A DNA stretch of 64,000 bases from Qipengyuania_B thermophila (GCF_004153605.1 NZ_SDSI01000001.1:372001-436000), one strand, 5' to 3'. Shown: positions 43,804 to 53,469, numbered from the stretch's first letter. The notes: generated from the sequence alone by a model not told the origin. Program-made: numbers and translations.

Positions 43804-46158
43804 ATGGCATCGCGGGCGCAGACACGGGTCGCACCTGGCTGGCGCGTCGCGGTCCGCAGCTCGGCCGCCCGCGCGGGGCGGATCCTGGGCGCGGCGGTCC
43901 TGCTGCTGCTCGGCGCATCCCTGCTGCTGGCGCTGCTCACCTACACGCAGACCGATCCCAGCCCCTCCACCGCCGCCAGCGGCACGGACATCGGCAACTG
44001 GCTGGGCCGGCCCGGGGCGTGGTGGGCGGACCGGTTGTATCTCATTCTGGGCTGGACGGCGCTCGTCGTGCCGCTGATCCTGTTTCAGGGCGCGGCGGCG
44101 CTCTGGCACGAGCGGGACCGCGAGCGCGGCTCGTGGCGGCAGCAGATCGCCCGCGCGGCGCTGCTGCTGCTCGCGGGCGCCGTGTGCCTTGGCACGGCGC
44201 TGACGCTGCTGCTGGGCAGCGGCGTGCAGGGACTGCCGGCAGGAGCGGGAGGTCTTGGCGGACTGCTCGGTGCGCAGGTGGTGCAGGCTCTCGCCGCCAC
44301 AGCCGGCCCGGCGTCGGGAGGCTGGCTGACGGTGCTGATCGCGCTGGCGGCGCTGGCGGGGGGTGGCGCCGTGCTGGCGCGGCTGATGGGGGTTGGCAGG
44401 GAGCATGCGGTGCGTCTCGCGCGGGCCTTGCCGCTGCCGCCGGGCCGTGCCGCGCCGGGCGAGGCGGCGGCCGCCGCGGACAGCGCCGCCGTCCCCGCAG
44501 CGGATCCGGCGCCGCCCGTTCCGGAAGGCGACACGCCTGCACCGGCGCCGGCCGAAGCGGCGCCGCGCCGCACGCCGACGATTGCCGACCCGCATGCCGC
44601 CGTGCGTCCAGCCCCGCCCCGGCCCCAGCAGGGCGACATGTTCACCGACTTCGCCCTGCCGCCGCTCGACCTGCTCGCCGCGCCCACGGACGAGAAGGTG
44701 CAGCCGCTCGACAAGCTGGCGCTCGAACGCAACGCCCGTCTGCTCGAGACGGTGCTGGACGACTTCAACGTCAAGGGCGAAATCACCGCGGTCCGCACGG
44801 GGCCGGTGGTGACCATGTACGAGCTGGAACCGGCGCCCGGCATCAAGGCGAGCCGGGTTGTCGGCCTGGCCGAGGACATCGCCCGCAACATGAGCGCCAT
44901 TTCCGCGCGCGTGTCGACCATTCCGGGCAAGACGGTGATGGGCATCGAACTGCCCAATGCGCAGCGGCAGACGATCTCCTACCGCGAGCTGGTCGCTTCC
45001 GCGAGCTTTGCCGAGGCCAAGGGTGCCCTGCCGATCATCCTCGGCAAGGACATCGCCGGCGAGCCGATCGTCGCAGATCTCGCCGCCATGCCGCACCTGC
45101 TGGTGGCCGGCACGACCGGATCGGGCAAGTCGGTGGGGCTGAACGCGATCCTGCTGTCGCTCCTTTACCGCTTCTCCCCCGCCGAATGCCGGCTGATCCT
45201 CGTCGATCCCAAAGTGCTCGAGCTCAAGGTGTATGACGACATCCCGCACCTCCTGTCGCCGGTGGTGACAGAGCCGGCAAAATCCGTTCGGGCGCTCAAA
45301 TGGGCGGTCGAGGAGATGGAGCGGCGCTACCGCATGATGTCCTCCGTCAACTCGCGCAACATCGGCGGCTTCAACGAAAAGGTGCGGGCTGCCGCGGCGC
45401 GGGGCAAGCCGCTGGGGCGGCGGGTGCAGACCGGCTTCGACCCGGAAACGGGCGAGGAGCTGTTCGAGGAAGAGCAGCTCGACTACCAGCCGCTGCCCCT
45501 CATCGTCCTGATCGTCGACGAGCTTGCCGATCTCATGGTGACGGTCGGCAAGGAGATCGAGGTGCTGATCCAGCGCCTGTCGCAGAAGTCGCGCGCGGCT
45601 GGCATCCACCTCATCATGGCGACGCAGCGCCCCTCCGTCGACGTCATCACCGGCGTCATCAAGGCCAACCTCCCGACCCGCATCTCCTTCAAGGTGACCA
45701 GCCGCATCGACAGCCGCACGATCCTGGGCGAGCAGGGCGCGGAACAGCTGCTGGGCAAGGGCGACATGCTCTACAAGCCCAACACCGGGGCGACGCTGCG
45801 CGTCCACGGCCCGTTCGTCAGCGACGAGGAGGTGGAGCGGGTCGCCGACCACTGGCGCGCGCAGGGCAAGCCGGCCTATGTCGACGCCGTCACCGAGGAG
45901 CCCGAGGACGGCGGCTTCGCCTTCGGCGACGATGTCACCGCGTCGGACGATCCCGAGGAGCGCAAGTACCGGCAGGCCTGCCAGATCGTGTTCGAGGCGC
46001 AGAAAGCTTCCGGCTCCTGGCTGCAGCGCCAGATGGGCGTCGGATACAACACGGCGGCCAAGTGGATCGAGCGGATGGAGAGCGAAGGGCTGGTGAGCGC
46101 GGCCGACCATGTCGGGCGGCGCGAGGTGTTCCGCGACCGCGACGGCAATGCTCTGTGA
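43804..46158 (+). CDS. ftsK: DNA translocase FtsK
   Basis: Septum-anchored DNA pump that clears chromosomes from the division plane and activates dif recombination. Four hydrophobic segments occupy residues ~20-190, followed by a short Pro/Ala linker (to ~280), then the motor: alpha domain (LLETVLDDFNVKGEITAVRTGPVVTMYELEPAPGIK), Walker A AGTTGSGKSVG near residue 437, Walker B LIVDELADLM, and a C-terminal winged-helix gamma domain (ASGSWLQRQMGVGYNTAAKWIERME). The 784-residue length is normal for alphaproteobacteria. I chose ATG 43804; a TTG at 43735 would overlap the upstream gene. Confidence 0.95.
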   Translation: MASRAQTRVAPGWRVAVRSSAARAGRILGAAVLLLLGASLLLALLTYTQTDPSPSTAASGTDIGNWLGRPGAWWADRLYLILGWTALVVPLILFQGAAALWHERDRERGSWRQQIARAALLLLAGAVCLGTALTLLLGSGVQGLPAGAGGLGGLLGAQVVQALAATAGPASGGWLTVLIALAALAGGGAVLARLMGVGREHAVRLARALPLPPGRAAPGEAAAAADSAAVPAADPAPPVPEGDTPAPAPAEAAPRRTPTIADPHAAVRPAPPRPQQGDMFTDFALPPLDLLAAPTDEKVQPLDKLALERNARLLETVLDDFNVKGEITAVRTGPVVTMYELEPAPGIKASRVVGLAEDIARNMSAISARVSTIPGKTVMGIELPNAQRQTISYRELVASASFAEAKGALPIILGKDIAGEPIVADLAAMPHLLVAGTTGSGKSVGLNAILLSLLYRFSPAECRLILVDPKVLELKVYDDIPHLLSPVVTEPAKSVRALKWAVEEMERRYRMMSSVNSRNIGGFNEKVRAAAARGKPLGRRVQTGFDPETGEELFEEEQLDYQPLPLIVLIVDELADLMVTVGKEIEVLIQRLSQKSRAAGIHLIMATQRPSVDVITGVIKANLPTRISFKVTSRIDSRTILGEQGAEQLLGKGDMLYKPNTGATLRVHGPFVSDEEVERVADHWRAQGKPAYVDAVTEEPEDGGFAFGDDVTASDDPEERKYRQACQIVFEAQKASGSWLQRQMGVGYNTAAKWIERMESEGLVSAADHVGRREVFRDRDGNAL

Positions 46159-46179
46159 CGCGGTGAGGCACGCAGGATC

Positions 46180-47742
46180 ATGAACATCGCCGGCGCGGCG
46201 AGCGCCTCCGCCACCCCGGAGCGGGCGGAGCAGCGGCGCGCGCGCCACCCGCGCCGGTGGCAGTTCGGCCCGGTCGGACGCGCGCTGGCCAGACTTCGGC
46301 GGCACTGGCGCGACCACGGGCTCAAGGATCTCGATCATTCGGGCGTGGTTCTGAAGATCAAGGGCGAGGCGGCGCTGACGTGGCGGTATGCTTTCATGAC
46401 CGCCATGTCGGCCGGCATCGCCATTCTCGGAATGCTGCTGTCCTCGCCCGCCGTGGTGATCGGCGCCATGCTGCTGTCCCCGCTGATGGGACCGATGCTC
46501 GGCGCGGGCTTTGCCCTTGCCATCGGCAACCAGCCGTGGCTGCGGCGCAGTGTCACGGCCCTCGTGGCGGGGATGCTGGTCGCCATCGCCTTTTCCGCCC
46601 TGCTCGTGTTCGCCTCGCCGCTGCAGACGGTGACGAGCGAGATCGCCGCCCGCACCCGGCCGAACCTGTTCGACCTGCTCGTCGCCCTGTTTTCCGCCCT
46701 CGCCGGCAGCTACGCGATGATCCGCGGGCGCGAGGGCGCCATCGTCGGCGTGGCGATTGCCGTGGCGGTGATGCCTCCGCTCGGCGCGGTCGGCTTCGGG
46801 CTCGCAACGATGAACTGGACGGTGTTCAGCGGCGCGCTGCTGCTGTTCTTCACCAACGCGATGACCATCACCCTGACGGCCGCGATCATGGCCCGCATCT
46901 ACGGCTTCGGCTCGCACCTGTCGGGACGGTCGAGCACCCTTCAGAACATTTTCATCGCCCTCGCCTTTCTCGCGCTCGCTGTGCCGCTGGGGCTGACCCT
47001 CAGACAGATCGCCTTCGAGGCCAACAGCCAGCGGATCATCCAGAACGCCATCGCCGACCAGTTCGACAGCCCCGCCCGGATCAACGCGCTGGAGGTGGAG
47101 TGGGACAGCCAGCCGCTGACCGTGCGGGCGGTCGTGCTGACACCTGAATACCGCGCCCGTGTGGAGCAGGCGGTGCGGGCGCGGCTCGAACAGCTGTTCG
47201 ACCGCCCCGTTCGCGTCTCGATCGAGCAGCTGCGCGTCGGCACCGGCAGCACAGCCGTCGAACCCGCCGCGCCCGGGGCCGCGAACCGCGCTGCCGCGGC
47301 CGAGCGCGAGGTGGCCCGGCTGACGGAGCAGATCGCCCTCATCGCCGGCGCGCCGCGCGCGGAGGTCATGCTCGATCGCGTCGGCCAGCGTGCCTTCGTT
47401 CCCGGACGGGCGCTGGCCGGTGTCGACCTCAGGGGGTGGCGGCAGCTCGAGCGCCGGGCGCAGGACGCCTGGCCCGACTGGGAGATCACCGTCCGCCCGC
47501 CGCCCGCCCAGCTGCCGGCGCTGTCCGGCGCCGACGGAGGAGACGCCGACACGAATGCCGAGGCGCTGGCGGTGATCGCGTGGGGCGCCCGGCGCACCGG
47601 GCTGGCGGTGGTGCTCACCGGGCGGGGAGCGGCCCTCGCCGCGGCGGCGGAGCGCCTGCGGGACGAGGGCGTGGCGGTCTCCGAACGGACCGGCAGCGAG
47701 GCGGACCGGATCGTGGCCGAGTGGGAGGTGCCCGAAGGCTGA
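46180..47742 (+). CDS. DUF389 membrane protein
   Basis: A 520-residue protein. After a basic N-terminal segment, about six hydrophobic helices span residues ~65-270, including MTAMSAGIAILGMLLSSPAVVIGAMLLSPLMGPMLGAGFALA, the DUF389 signature, and IRGREGAIVGVAIAVAVMPPLGAVGFGLA. The C-terminal ~250 residues are soluble, with predicted alpha-beta segments; such tails may bind a ligand. The family has no settled function. GCAGGA lies before the ATG. It follows ftsK by 21 bases, and a large hairpin after its stop suggests it ends the ftsK-containing transcript. Confidence 0.88.
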   Translation: MNIAGAASASATPERAEQRRARHPRRWQFGPVGRALARLRRHWRDHGLKDLDHSGVVLKIKGEAALTWRYAFMTAMSAGIAILGMLLSSPAVVIGAMLLSPLMGPMLGAGFALAIGNQPWLRRSVTALVAGMLVAIAFSALLVFASPLQTVTSEIAARTRPNLFDLLVALFSALAGSYAMIRGREGAIVGVAIAVAVMPPLGAVGFGLATMNWTVFSGALLLFFTNAMTITLTAAIMARIYGFGSHLSGRSSTLQNIFIALAFLALAVPLGLTLRQIAFEANSQRIIQNAIADQFDSPARINALEVEWDSQPLTVRAVVLTPEYRARVEQAVRARLEQLFDRPVRVSIEQLRVGTGSTAVEPAAPGAANRAAAAEREVARLTEQIALIAGAPRAEVMLDRVGQRAFVPGRALAGVDLRGWRQLERRAQDAWPDWEITVRPPPAQLPALSGADGGDADTNAEALAVIAWGARRTGLAVVLTGRGAALAAAAERLRDEGVAVSERTGSEADRIVAEWEVPEG

Positions 47743-47767
47743 GCCGGAGCACGAGGCCGCTTGCTCC

Positions 47768-47802
47768 ACGACTGGGCGCGCTGTAGGGCGCCTGCCAGTC
47801 GT
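47768..47802 (+). terminator. Long stem-loop between the DUF389 and ald genes
   Basis: ACGACTGG (47768-47775) and CCAGTCGT (47795-47802) pair, with an inner GCGC/GCGC extension broken by a small bulge. It most likely ends the DUF389 transcript, but lies 20 bases from the ald ATG, so a role in the ald leader is possible. Confidence 0.45.
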
Positions 47803-47822
47803 CAAAGGATTGCTCCTTCGCC

Positions 47823-48938
47823 ATGCGCATCGGTTGCCCCAGGGAAATCAAGAACCACGAGTACCGGGTCGGCCTGACCCCGGAGAGCGTGCACGAACTG
47901 GCCGATCGCGGGCACGAAGTGTGGGTGGAGACCGGCGCGGGGCTGGGCATCGGGGCCAGCGACGCCGCCTACCGTGACGCCGGCGCGCGCGTGGTGGACG
48001 GGCCGGAGCCGATCTTCGCCGAGTGCGAGATGGTGGTGAAGGTCAAGGAGCCGCAGCCCGAGGAGCGGGCGCGCCTGCGTCGCGGGCAGGTGCTCTACAC
48101 CTACCTCCATCTTGCTCCCGACCCGGAGCAGACGGACGATCTCATCCGCTCGGGCGTCACCGCCATCGCCTACGAAACCGTGACCGGACCGAACCGGACC
48201 CTGCCGCTGCTCAAGCCGATGAGCCAGGTGGCCGGCCGGATGAGCGTTCAGGCGGGTGCCACCGCACTGGAAAAGGCGCAGGGCGGGCGCGGCGTGCTGC
48301 TGGGCGGGGTGCCCGGTGTTCTTCCCGGCAAGGTGTGCGTCATCGGCGGCGGGGTGGTGGGCTTCAACGCGGCGCAGATGGCCGTGGGCCTCGGCGCGGA
48401 TGTCACCATTCTCGACCGCGATCCCGAAGTGCTGGAGCGGCTTGGCATCCATTTCGAGAGCCGGGCCAAGACACGCTTCTCGTCCAAGGCGAATCTCGAG
48501 GACGAGGTGGTGCAGGCCGATCTCGTGATCGGCGCGGTGCTGATCCCCGGCGCCGCGGCGCCCAAGCTCATCACCCGCGACATGCTGGGCCGGATGAAGC
48601 AGGGCGCGGTGCTGGTCGATGTGGCCATCGATCAGGGTGGCTGCTTCGAGACAAGCCGCCCCACGACTCACGCCGAGCCGACCTATGTCGTGGACGGGGT
48701 GGTGCATTACTGCGTCGCCAACATGCCGGGCGCCGTGGCGCGCACGAGCACCTACGCCCTCAACAACGTCACCTTGCCCCATGCGCTGCGGATCGCGGAG
48801 CTTGGATGGAAGCGGGCGCTTGCCGAGAACCCGCATCTCGCCGCGGGCCTCAACGTGCATGACGGGCACGTGACCTACGAGGCGGTGGCGCAGGAACTCG
48901 GCCACGCCTACCGCCCCGTGGACGAGGTGCTTGGCTGA
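47823..48938 (+). CDS. ald: Alanine dehydrogenase
   Basis: NAD-dependent reversible deamination of L-alanine to pyruvate and ammonia. MRIGCPREIKNHEYRVGLTPESV is the pyruvate-binding signature, MVVKVKEPQ and YTYLHLAPD supply the catalytic lysine and histidine, KVCVIGGGVVGFNAAQMAVGLGADVTILDRD is the NAD Rossmann fold, and the C-terminal NMPGAVARTSTYALNNVTLPH block is complete. At 371 residues it is full length. No Shine-Dalgarno sequence is seen at the usual distance; AAAGGA is 14 bases from the ATG. No Lrp-type regulator is adjacent. Confidence 0.96.
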   Translation: MRIGCPREIKNHEYRVGLTPESVHELADRGHEVWVETGAGLGIGASDAAYRDAGARVVDGPEPIFAECEMVVKVKEPQPEERARLRRGQVLYTYLHLAPDPEQTDDLIRSGVTAIAYETVTGPNRTLPLLKPMSQVAGRMSVQAGATALEKAQGGRGVLLGGVPGVLPGKVCVIGGGVVGFNAAQMAVGLGADVTILDRDPEVLERLGIHFESRAKTRFSSKANLEDEVVQADLVIGAVLIPGAAAPKLITRDMLGRMKQGAVLVDVAIDQGGCFETSRPTTHAEPTYVVDGVVHYCVANMPGAVARTSTYALNNVTLPHALRIAELGWKRALAENPHLAAGLNVHDGHVTYEAVAQELGHAYRPVDEVLG

Positions 48939-49023
48939 GGAACCGGACGCAGGCGGCACCGTCGCCGCCTGGCATGCCGGTTGTTTTACCTTCTCCTAAC
49001 CGGCGCCTGTCTATGGCTCCCCG

Positions 49024-50757
49024 ATGGTCCGGTTGTTCCTGTGCATCGCGGCGGCGCTTGCCGTTCTGACGGGCTCTGCGGCCATGGCTGCACCCCAGGG
49101 CAAGAACAGCGTGGCGGCGTGCTGGACCAGCCTGCCACCCGCGCCCGCTCTGGCGGAGGCGCTCGCGTCGGCCAAATGGTCGTGCCGGAGGCGGATCTCG
49201 CATCTGACCGGGGAGCGGATCGCGGTGCGCTTCCCCCCCGCCACCGAGACAGGCGCACCGATCCGCCACTTCCGCGCCGGTCTGGGAAGTTTCGACCGCA
49301 TCACCCTTGTCGGCGAGGACGCCGACGGCACCCTGCTCACGAGCGCGCACAGCTTCGATTCGGTTCAGCCGCTGTCGGGGCAGCCGCTCTTTGCCCTTCC
49401 CTTCCCGCAGCCCGCCGAAGCGGCCGCGTTCTACGCGGTGATCGAACGGCCGCGCACCGGGCACATCCTCCACGCCATCGGCGCCACCGCCAACCCGCCC
49501 GGCAGCGAACGGGGTGAGCGCCTTGCGGTCACCGCGCTGGCGCTGCTGCTGGGCATGCTGCTGGTGCCGCCGCTCCTCGACGTGGCGGTGTTCCGGGTGC
49601 TGCGCCGCGGCGTGTTCCTGCAGCACGCTCTCGTCACGCTGTGCGTGGCCGGTCTGCTGTTCGTCTGGTCCGGACTGGTGTTCGAGATCGTCGATCTCAG
49701 CATGGCCGGCTGGTACCGGCTGCTGATGGTGATGCTCGGCCTGTGCGGGGTCAGCGCATGCCTGTTCAAGCGCTCCTTTGCCCTTGCCTCGCGCACGAAC
49801 CGCCGGGTGCCCGTCGCCTTGGCCGCCGGCGCCATCTACGCGGCGGTGATGACGGCGCTGTTCGCGGCGGGCGCGCTCGACACCCTCCTGCCCACCGGCA
49901 CCTTCGGCTACACGCTGCTGCCCGTCCTGCTGCTGCTCGGCACCGTCATGGGCATCGAGTTCCGCAAGGGCACCGGCACGGCGCGGATGCAGGTCGCCGG
50001 CTGGGCCCCGCTGCTGCTCTTCTTCGCCGTCCAGATGATCGCCGACCTGTTCTCGTACCGTCTTCCGGCCGACGGCCTCGTGTTCCTCGGCATGGGCGTC
50101 TTCATCGAGACGGTCATGTCGACCATCGCCATCAGCCTCCTGTTCCTTGCCATCCGGCGCGAGCGCGACGTGGCGCAGGCCCGCGCGCAGGTCATGGGCA
50201 ATCTGGCCGAGCGGGACCATCTCACCGGCCTGCTCAACCGCCGCGCCATCGACACCCGCTTCACCGGCCTGCGCAGCTGCGGCTACGACACGCTGGCGCT
50301 CATCGACATCGACCATTTCAAGGCCATCAACGATGTCAGCGGCCATTCGGTCGGCGATCAGGTGCTGGAGATCACCGCCCGCGTGCTGGCCAGCGACCCT
50401 GACAACATCGCCGTGCGCATGGGCGGGGAGGAGTTCCTGCTGCTGCTGCGCGGAGAGGATGCCGCCGCCCGGGCGGAGAAGCTCAGGCGGATGCTCTCGG
50501 TCCGGGTTGCGCGCGAGGTGGACGGGCTGGAACAGATCGTCACCGCGAGCATGGGGCTTCTGGTCCTGCCGTCCGACGCGCACGAACCCCTGTCGTTCTC
50601 GTCGGCCTATTCCCGCGCCGACCTGCTGCTCTATCAAGCCAAGCGCGAAGGCCGGAACCGCACCGTGACGGCGGTGTGGCGCCTGCTCGACCAGCGGCAG
50701 GACGGCTACGGCGAGCTTCCGGAACAGGACGGAACCGCTCCGGCCGCGGCCGCCTGA
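49024..50757 (+). CDS. Membrane diguanylate cyclase (7TM-type sensor, GGDEF)
   Basis: A 577-residue c-di-GMP synthase. A signal peptide (to AAMAA, ~residue 22) precedes an extracytoplasmic domain to ~residue 150, then seven hydrophobic helices (~165-380), and a GGDEF domain (~395-560) with MGGEEFLLL as the active site and DHLTGLLNRRAID at its start. The RxxD product-inhibition motif is absent (DPDN in its place), so feedback inhibition is not expected. The layout resembles 7TMR-DISM cyclases. TATGGC sits six bases before the ATG, consistent with a leaderless start, though I find no good -35. Confidence 0.88.
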   Translation: MVRLFLCIAAALAVLTGSAAMAAPQGKNSVAACWTSLPPAPALAEALASAKWSCRRRISHLTGERIAVRFPPATETGAPIRHFRAGLGSFDRITLVGEDADGTLLTSAHSFDSVQPLSGQPLFALPFPQPAEAAAFYAVIERPRTGHILHAIGATANPPGSERGERLAVTALALLLGMLLVPPLLDVAVFRVLRRGVFLQHALVTLCVAGLLFVWSGLVFEIVDLSMAGWYRLLMVMLGLCGVSACLFKRSFALASRTNRRVPVALAAGAIYAAVMTALFAAGALDTLLPTGTFGYTLLPVLLLLGTVMGIEFRKGTGTARMQVAGWAPLLLFFAVQMIADLFSYRLPADGLVFLGMGVFIETVMSTIAISLLFLAIRRERDVAQARAQVMGNLAERDHLTGLLNRRAIDTRFTGLRSCGYDTLALIDIDHFKAINDVSGHSVGDQVLEITARVLASDPDNIAVRMGGEEFLLLLRGEDAAARAEKLRRMLSVRVAREVDGLEQIVTASMGLLVLPSDAHEPLSFSSAYSRADLLLYQAKREGRNRTVTAVWRLLDQRQDGYGELPEQDGTAPAAAA

Positions 50758-50760
50758 GGA

Positions 50761-51204
50761 TCAGCTCCCGCCGCCGCCGTTGCCGGAACCCGGACCGGTT
50801 GCGGCGCGAAACGGCGCGGCAACGTCGTCACGCACACGCATCGGCCGGCCGCTGCTGCGCTCGATCAGGGCCCAGGTGCTGCGCGCTGCGACAAGCACCG
50901 GTCCGCCCGGCCGCCGGAACTCGACGCAGCGGTCGAACCGCGCCCCCCGCGGCGGGTCGGGGATGAAGGTGCGCGCCTCCACCGTCTCCCCTGTGCCGAT
51001 GTTGCCGCGATAGTCGATCTCGTGCCGCGTCACGACCCACAGGAGGTCGCGCACATGCTCGGGCGCGGCGACCGCCTGCCAGTGGGCGGTGGCGATCTCC
51101 TGCACCCAGAGCAGCCAGACGGTGTTGTTGACATGCCCGAGCTCGTCGATGTCCGCGGCGGCGGCGGTGAACGTCATCGCGAAGGCGGGCCGATCCCGGT
51201 CCAC
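50761..51204 (-). CDS. 4HBT-family acyl-CoA thioesterase (YbgC/FadM-like)
   Basis: A 147-residue hot-dog-fold protein. ADIDELGHVNNTVWLLWVQEIATAHW holds the family's catalytic Asp and the HVNN motif, and TRHEIDYRGNIGTGETVEARTF the central strands. Such proteins hydrolyse medium-chain acyl-CoAs. The GTG start at 51204 abuts the TAG of the upstream oligopeptidase gene without a gap, suggesting coupled translation; ATG 51177 is an alternative. The C-terminus is Gly/Ser-rich. It ends four bases from the convergent diguanylate cyclase gene. Confidence 0.85.
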   Translation of the reverse strand: MDRDRPAFAMTFTAAAADIDELGHVNNTVWLLWVQEIATAHWQAVAAPEHVRDLLWVVTRHEIDYRGNIGTGETVEARTFIPDPPRGARFDRCVEFRRPGGPVLVAARSTWALIERSSGRPMRVRDDVAAPFRAATGPGSGNGGGGS

Positions 51205-53469
51205 CTACGGTGCCAGACCCAGCTGCCAGAGGATGAACGCGTATTCCTCCGCCGTTTCGCGCAGGGCGGTGAACCGGCCCGACTTGCCGCCGTGTCCGGC
51301 GCCCATGTTGGTCTTGAGCAGCAGGATGTTGTCGTCGGTCTTGGTCGCACGCAGCCGCGCCGCCCACTTCGCCGGCTCCCAGTAGGTCACCCGCGGGTCG
51401 TTGAGCCCCGCCGTGATGAGGAGCGGCGGGTAGTCCTGCGCCCGGACGTTGTCGTAGGGGGAATAGGCGCGGAGCGTTTCGAACGCGGCCCGGTCGGTGA
51501 TCGGGTCGCCCCATTCGGGCCACTCTCCGGGAGTGAGCGGCAAGGTGCCGTCCAGCATGGTGTTCAGGACGTCGACGAACGGCACATGGGCCACCACCGC
51601 GCCCCACAGGTCGGGATCGGAATTGATCACCGCTCCCATCACCGTGCCCCCGGCCGAACCGCCCGAGGCGCTGATCCGCCCCGGCGTGGTATAGCCGGCG
51701 GCGATCAGCCCGCGCGCGGCGTCGACGAAGTCGGTGAAGGTGTTGGTGCGCTGTGCAAGCTTGCCGGCAAGGTACCAGTTGCGTCCCAGATCATCGCCGC
51801 CCCGCACATGGGCGATGGCAAAGGCCATGCCCCGGTCGAGCAGGCTGAGCCGGCTGGTGGAAAAGCCCGGCGGCACGGCGATGCCGTAGGAGCCGTACGC
51901 ATACAGGTGCAGCGGCCCGCCCGGACCGCCGTTCAGCGCATCGCGGTCGCGCCGGTAGACGATCGACACCGGCACCCGTGTTCCGTCGCGGGCGGTGATG
52001 TCCACCCGCTCCGTGGCGTAAAGCGCCGGATCATACCCGCTCGGAATCTCCTGCCGCTTCAGCAGTTCCAGCCGCCCGTCCGCGACATGGTAGTCGAACA
52101 CCGACCCCGGAGTGACCATCGACTGGTAGGACAGCCGCAGCCGGTCGGTGGCGTATTCGGGATTGCTGGACAGGCCGGCGACGAAGCTCGCCTCGGGGAA
52201 GGCGATGGGAGTCGCCGCGGCCGGATCGGAGTAGGACCGCACCTCGATCTGGTCGAGACCCTGCCGCCGCCCTTCCGTGACGAAGAAGTCGCGGAACAGC
52301 GACACTTCGGTGAGATAGAAGCTGTCCGAGCCGGGGATCAGCGTTTGCCACGCGCCCGGCTGCGCGAGCGGCGCCGTGGCGAGGCGGAAGTTCACATGCT
52401 CGTCATTCGTGAGGACGAAGACGGTGCCCTCGCGAACATCGACGCTGTACTCCACCCCCTTCTGCCGCGGCCGCACCAGCACCTGCGGCCCGGTCGGATC
52501 GTCGGCGCGCACAAGCCGCACCTCGCTCGTCTCGTTGTCGCCCGTGCTGATGATCAGCCAGTCTTCCTGCGCCGACAGGTCGCTGTCGACCCGGAACCCC
52601 TCGTCGGCTTCCTTGTACAGCTCGATGTCCGCGTCGACCGGCGTGCCGAGCCGGTGCAGCCGGGCATTGTCGACCCGCCATTCGGGCGTCGCCAGCCCGT
52701 ATACCAGCGCCGTGTCGTTCGCCACCCACACCGGTCCGGTCAGCGTTCCGGGAATGGCATCCGGGAGGAGCTCGCCCGTTTCCAGATCCTTGATCCGGAT
52801 GGTGAACCGCTCCGACCCGTCGTCGTCATAGGAGTAGGCGAGATAACGGCCGTTGCGGCTGACCGTCGCCGCGCCGAGGCGGAAATACTCCTTGCCTTCG
52901 GCGAGCTGGTTCTCGTCCAGGATGAGCGTGGCGCGCGCCTCCGCCCCGGCCGCACCAGCAGGCCGGCGGTAATGCTTGCGGTACTGCGCGCCCGTGTCGA
53001 AGGCCGACCAGTACACCCAGTCGCCGTCCTTCTGCGGCACGGTGCTGTCGTCCTCCTTGATGCGCCCGCGCATCTCGGCAAACAGCGTCTCCACCAGCGT
53101 TTCCCGCGGCGCCATGACCGCCTCGAAATAGGCGTTCTCCGCCTCGAGATAGGCGAGCACGTCGGCGTCGTCGATGGTCGGGTAGGACTGGTCGCGCAAC
53201 CAGTGATACGGATCGTCCAGGGTTTCCCCATGCACGGTGACACGGTGCGGCCGCCGTTCGGCGACCGGCGGCGTGGGCCTGGCCGCCGCGGCCCATCTGG
53301 GCTGGGGGTCCGCAGCGGGGTTCGGGCTGGCGTTGGCGGCCGCAGCTTCGGCCAGAGCGTCAGGGGTGTCGGACACGCGGACTTCCTGTGATTGCGGGAT
53401 ATGGGCGCAGGCGCCAAGCATGGCGGCGCCACATGCGGCGAGAAGGGGGATCAGACCTCGTGACCGCAC
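51205..53469 (-). CDS. ptrB: S9A-family oligopeptidase B, predicted lipoprotein
   Basis: A 754-residue prolyl-oligopeptidase-clan serine peptidase, which cuts short peptides after basic residues. A beta-propeller occupies residues ~80-470; the alpha/beta hydrolase domain carries the Ser in GGSAGG near residue 603, the Asp in GLNDPRV and the His in GAGHGGKSG. The first 21 residues end in LGAC, a lipobox, so the enzyme should be lipidated and exported, unlike cytosolic E. coli OpdB. The GTG start at 53469 has AGGAG nine bases upstream, which supports this N-terminus. It is divergent from aminopeptidase P. Confidence 0.9.
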   Translation of the reverse strand: MRSRGLIPLLAACGAAMLGACAHIPQSQEVRVSDTPDALAEAAAANASPNPAADPQPRWAAAARPTPPVAERRPHRVTVHGETLDDPYHWLRDQSYPTIDDADVLAYLEAENAYFEAVMAPRETLVETLFAEMRGRIKEDDSTVPQKDGDWVYWSAFDTGAQYRKHYRRPAGAAGAEARATLILDENQLAEGKEYFRLGAATVSRNGRYLAYSYDDDGSERFTIRIKDLETGELLPDAIPGTLTGPVWVANDTALVYGLATPEWRVDNARLHRLGTPVDADIELYKEADEGFRVDSDLSAQEDWLIISTGDNETSEVRLVRADDPTGPQVLVRPRQKGVEYSVDVREGTVFVLTNDEHVNFRLATAPLAQPGAWQTLIPGSDSFYLTEVSLFRDFFVTEGRRQGLDQIEVRSYSDPAAATPIAFPEASFVAGLSSNPEYATDRLRLSYQSMVTPGSVFDYHVADGRLELLKRQEIPSGYDPALYATERVDITARDGTRVPVSIVYRRDRDALNGGPGGPLHLYAYGSYGIAVPPGFSTSRLSLLDRGMAFAIAHVRGGDDLGRNWYLAGKLAQRTNTFTDFVDAARGLIAAGYTTPGRISASGGSAGGTVMGAVINSDPDLWGAVVAHVPFVDVLNTMLDGTLPLTPGEWPEWGDPITDRAAFETLRAYSPYDNVRAQDYPPLLITAGLNDPRVTYWEPAKWAARLRATKTDDNILLLKTNMGAGHGGKSGRFTALRETAEEYAFILWQLGLAP

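Noticed and set aside
43426..47805. 1459-codon minus-strand open frame across ftsK and the DUF389 gene
   Set aside because: Low-complexity Arg/Gly/His translation complementary to two well-supported genes; a high-G+C artefact. Similar long shadows at 36121-38799, 51022-53391 and 53451-56087 were rejected for the same reason.
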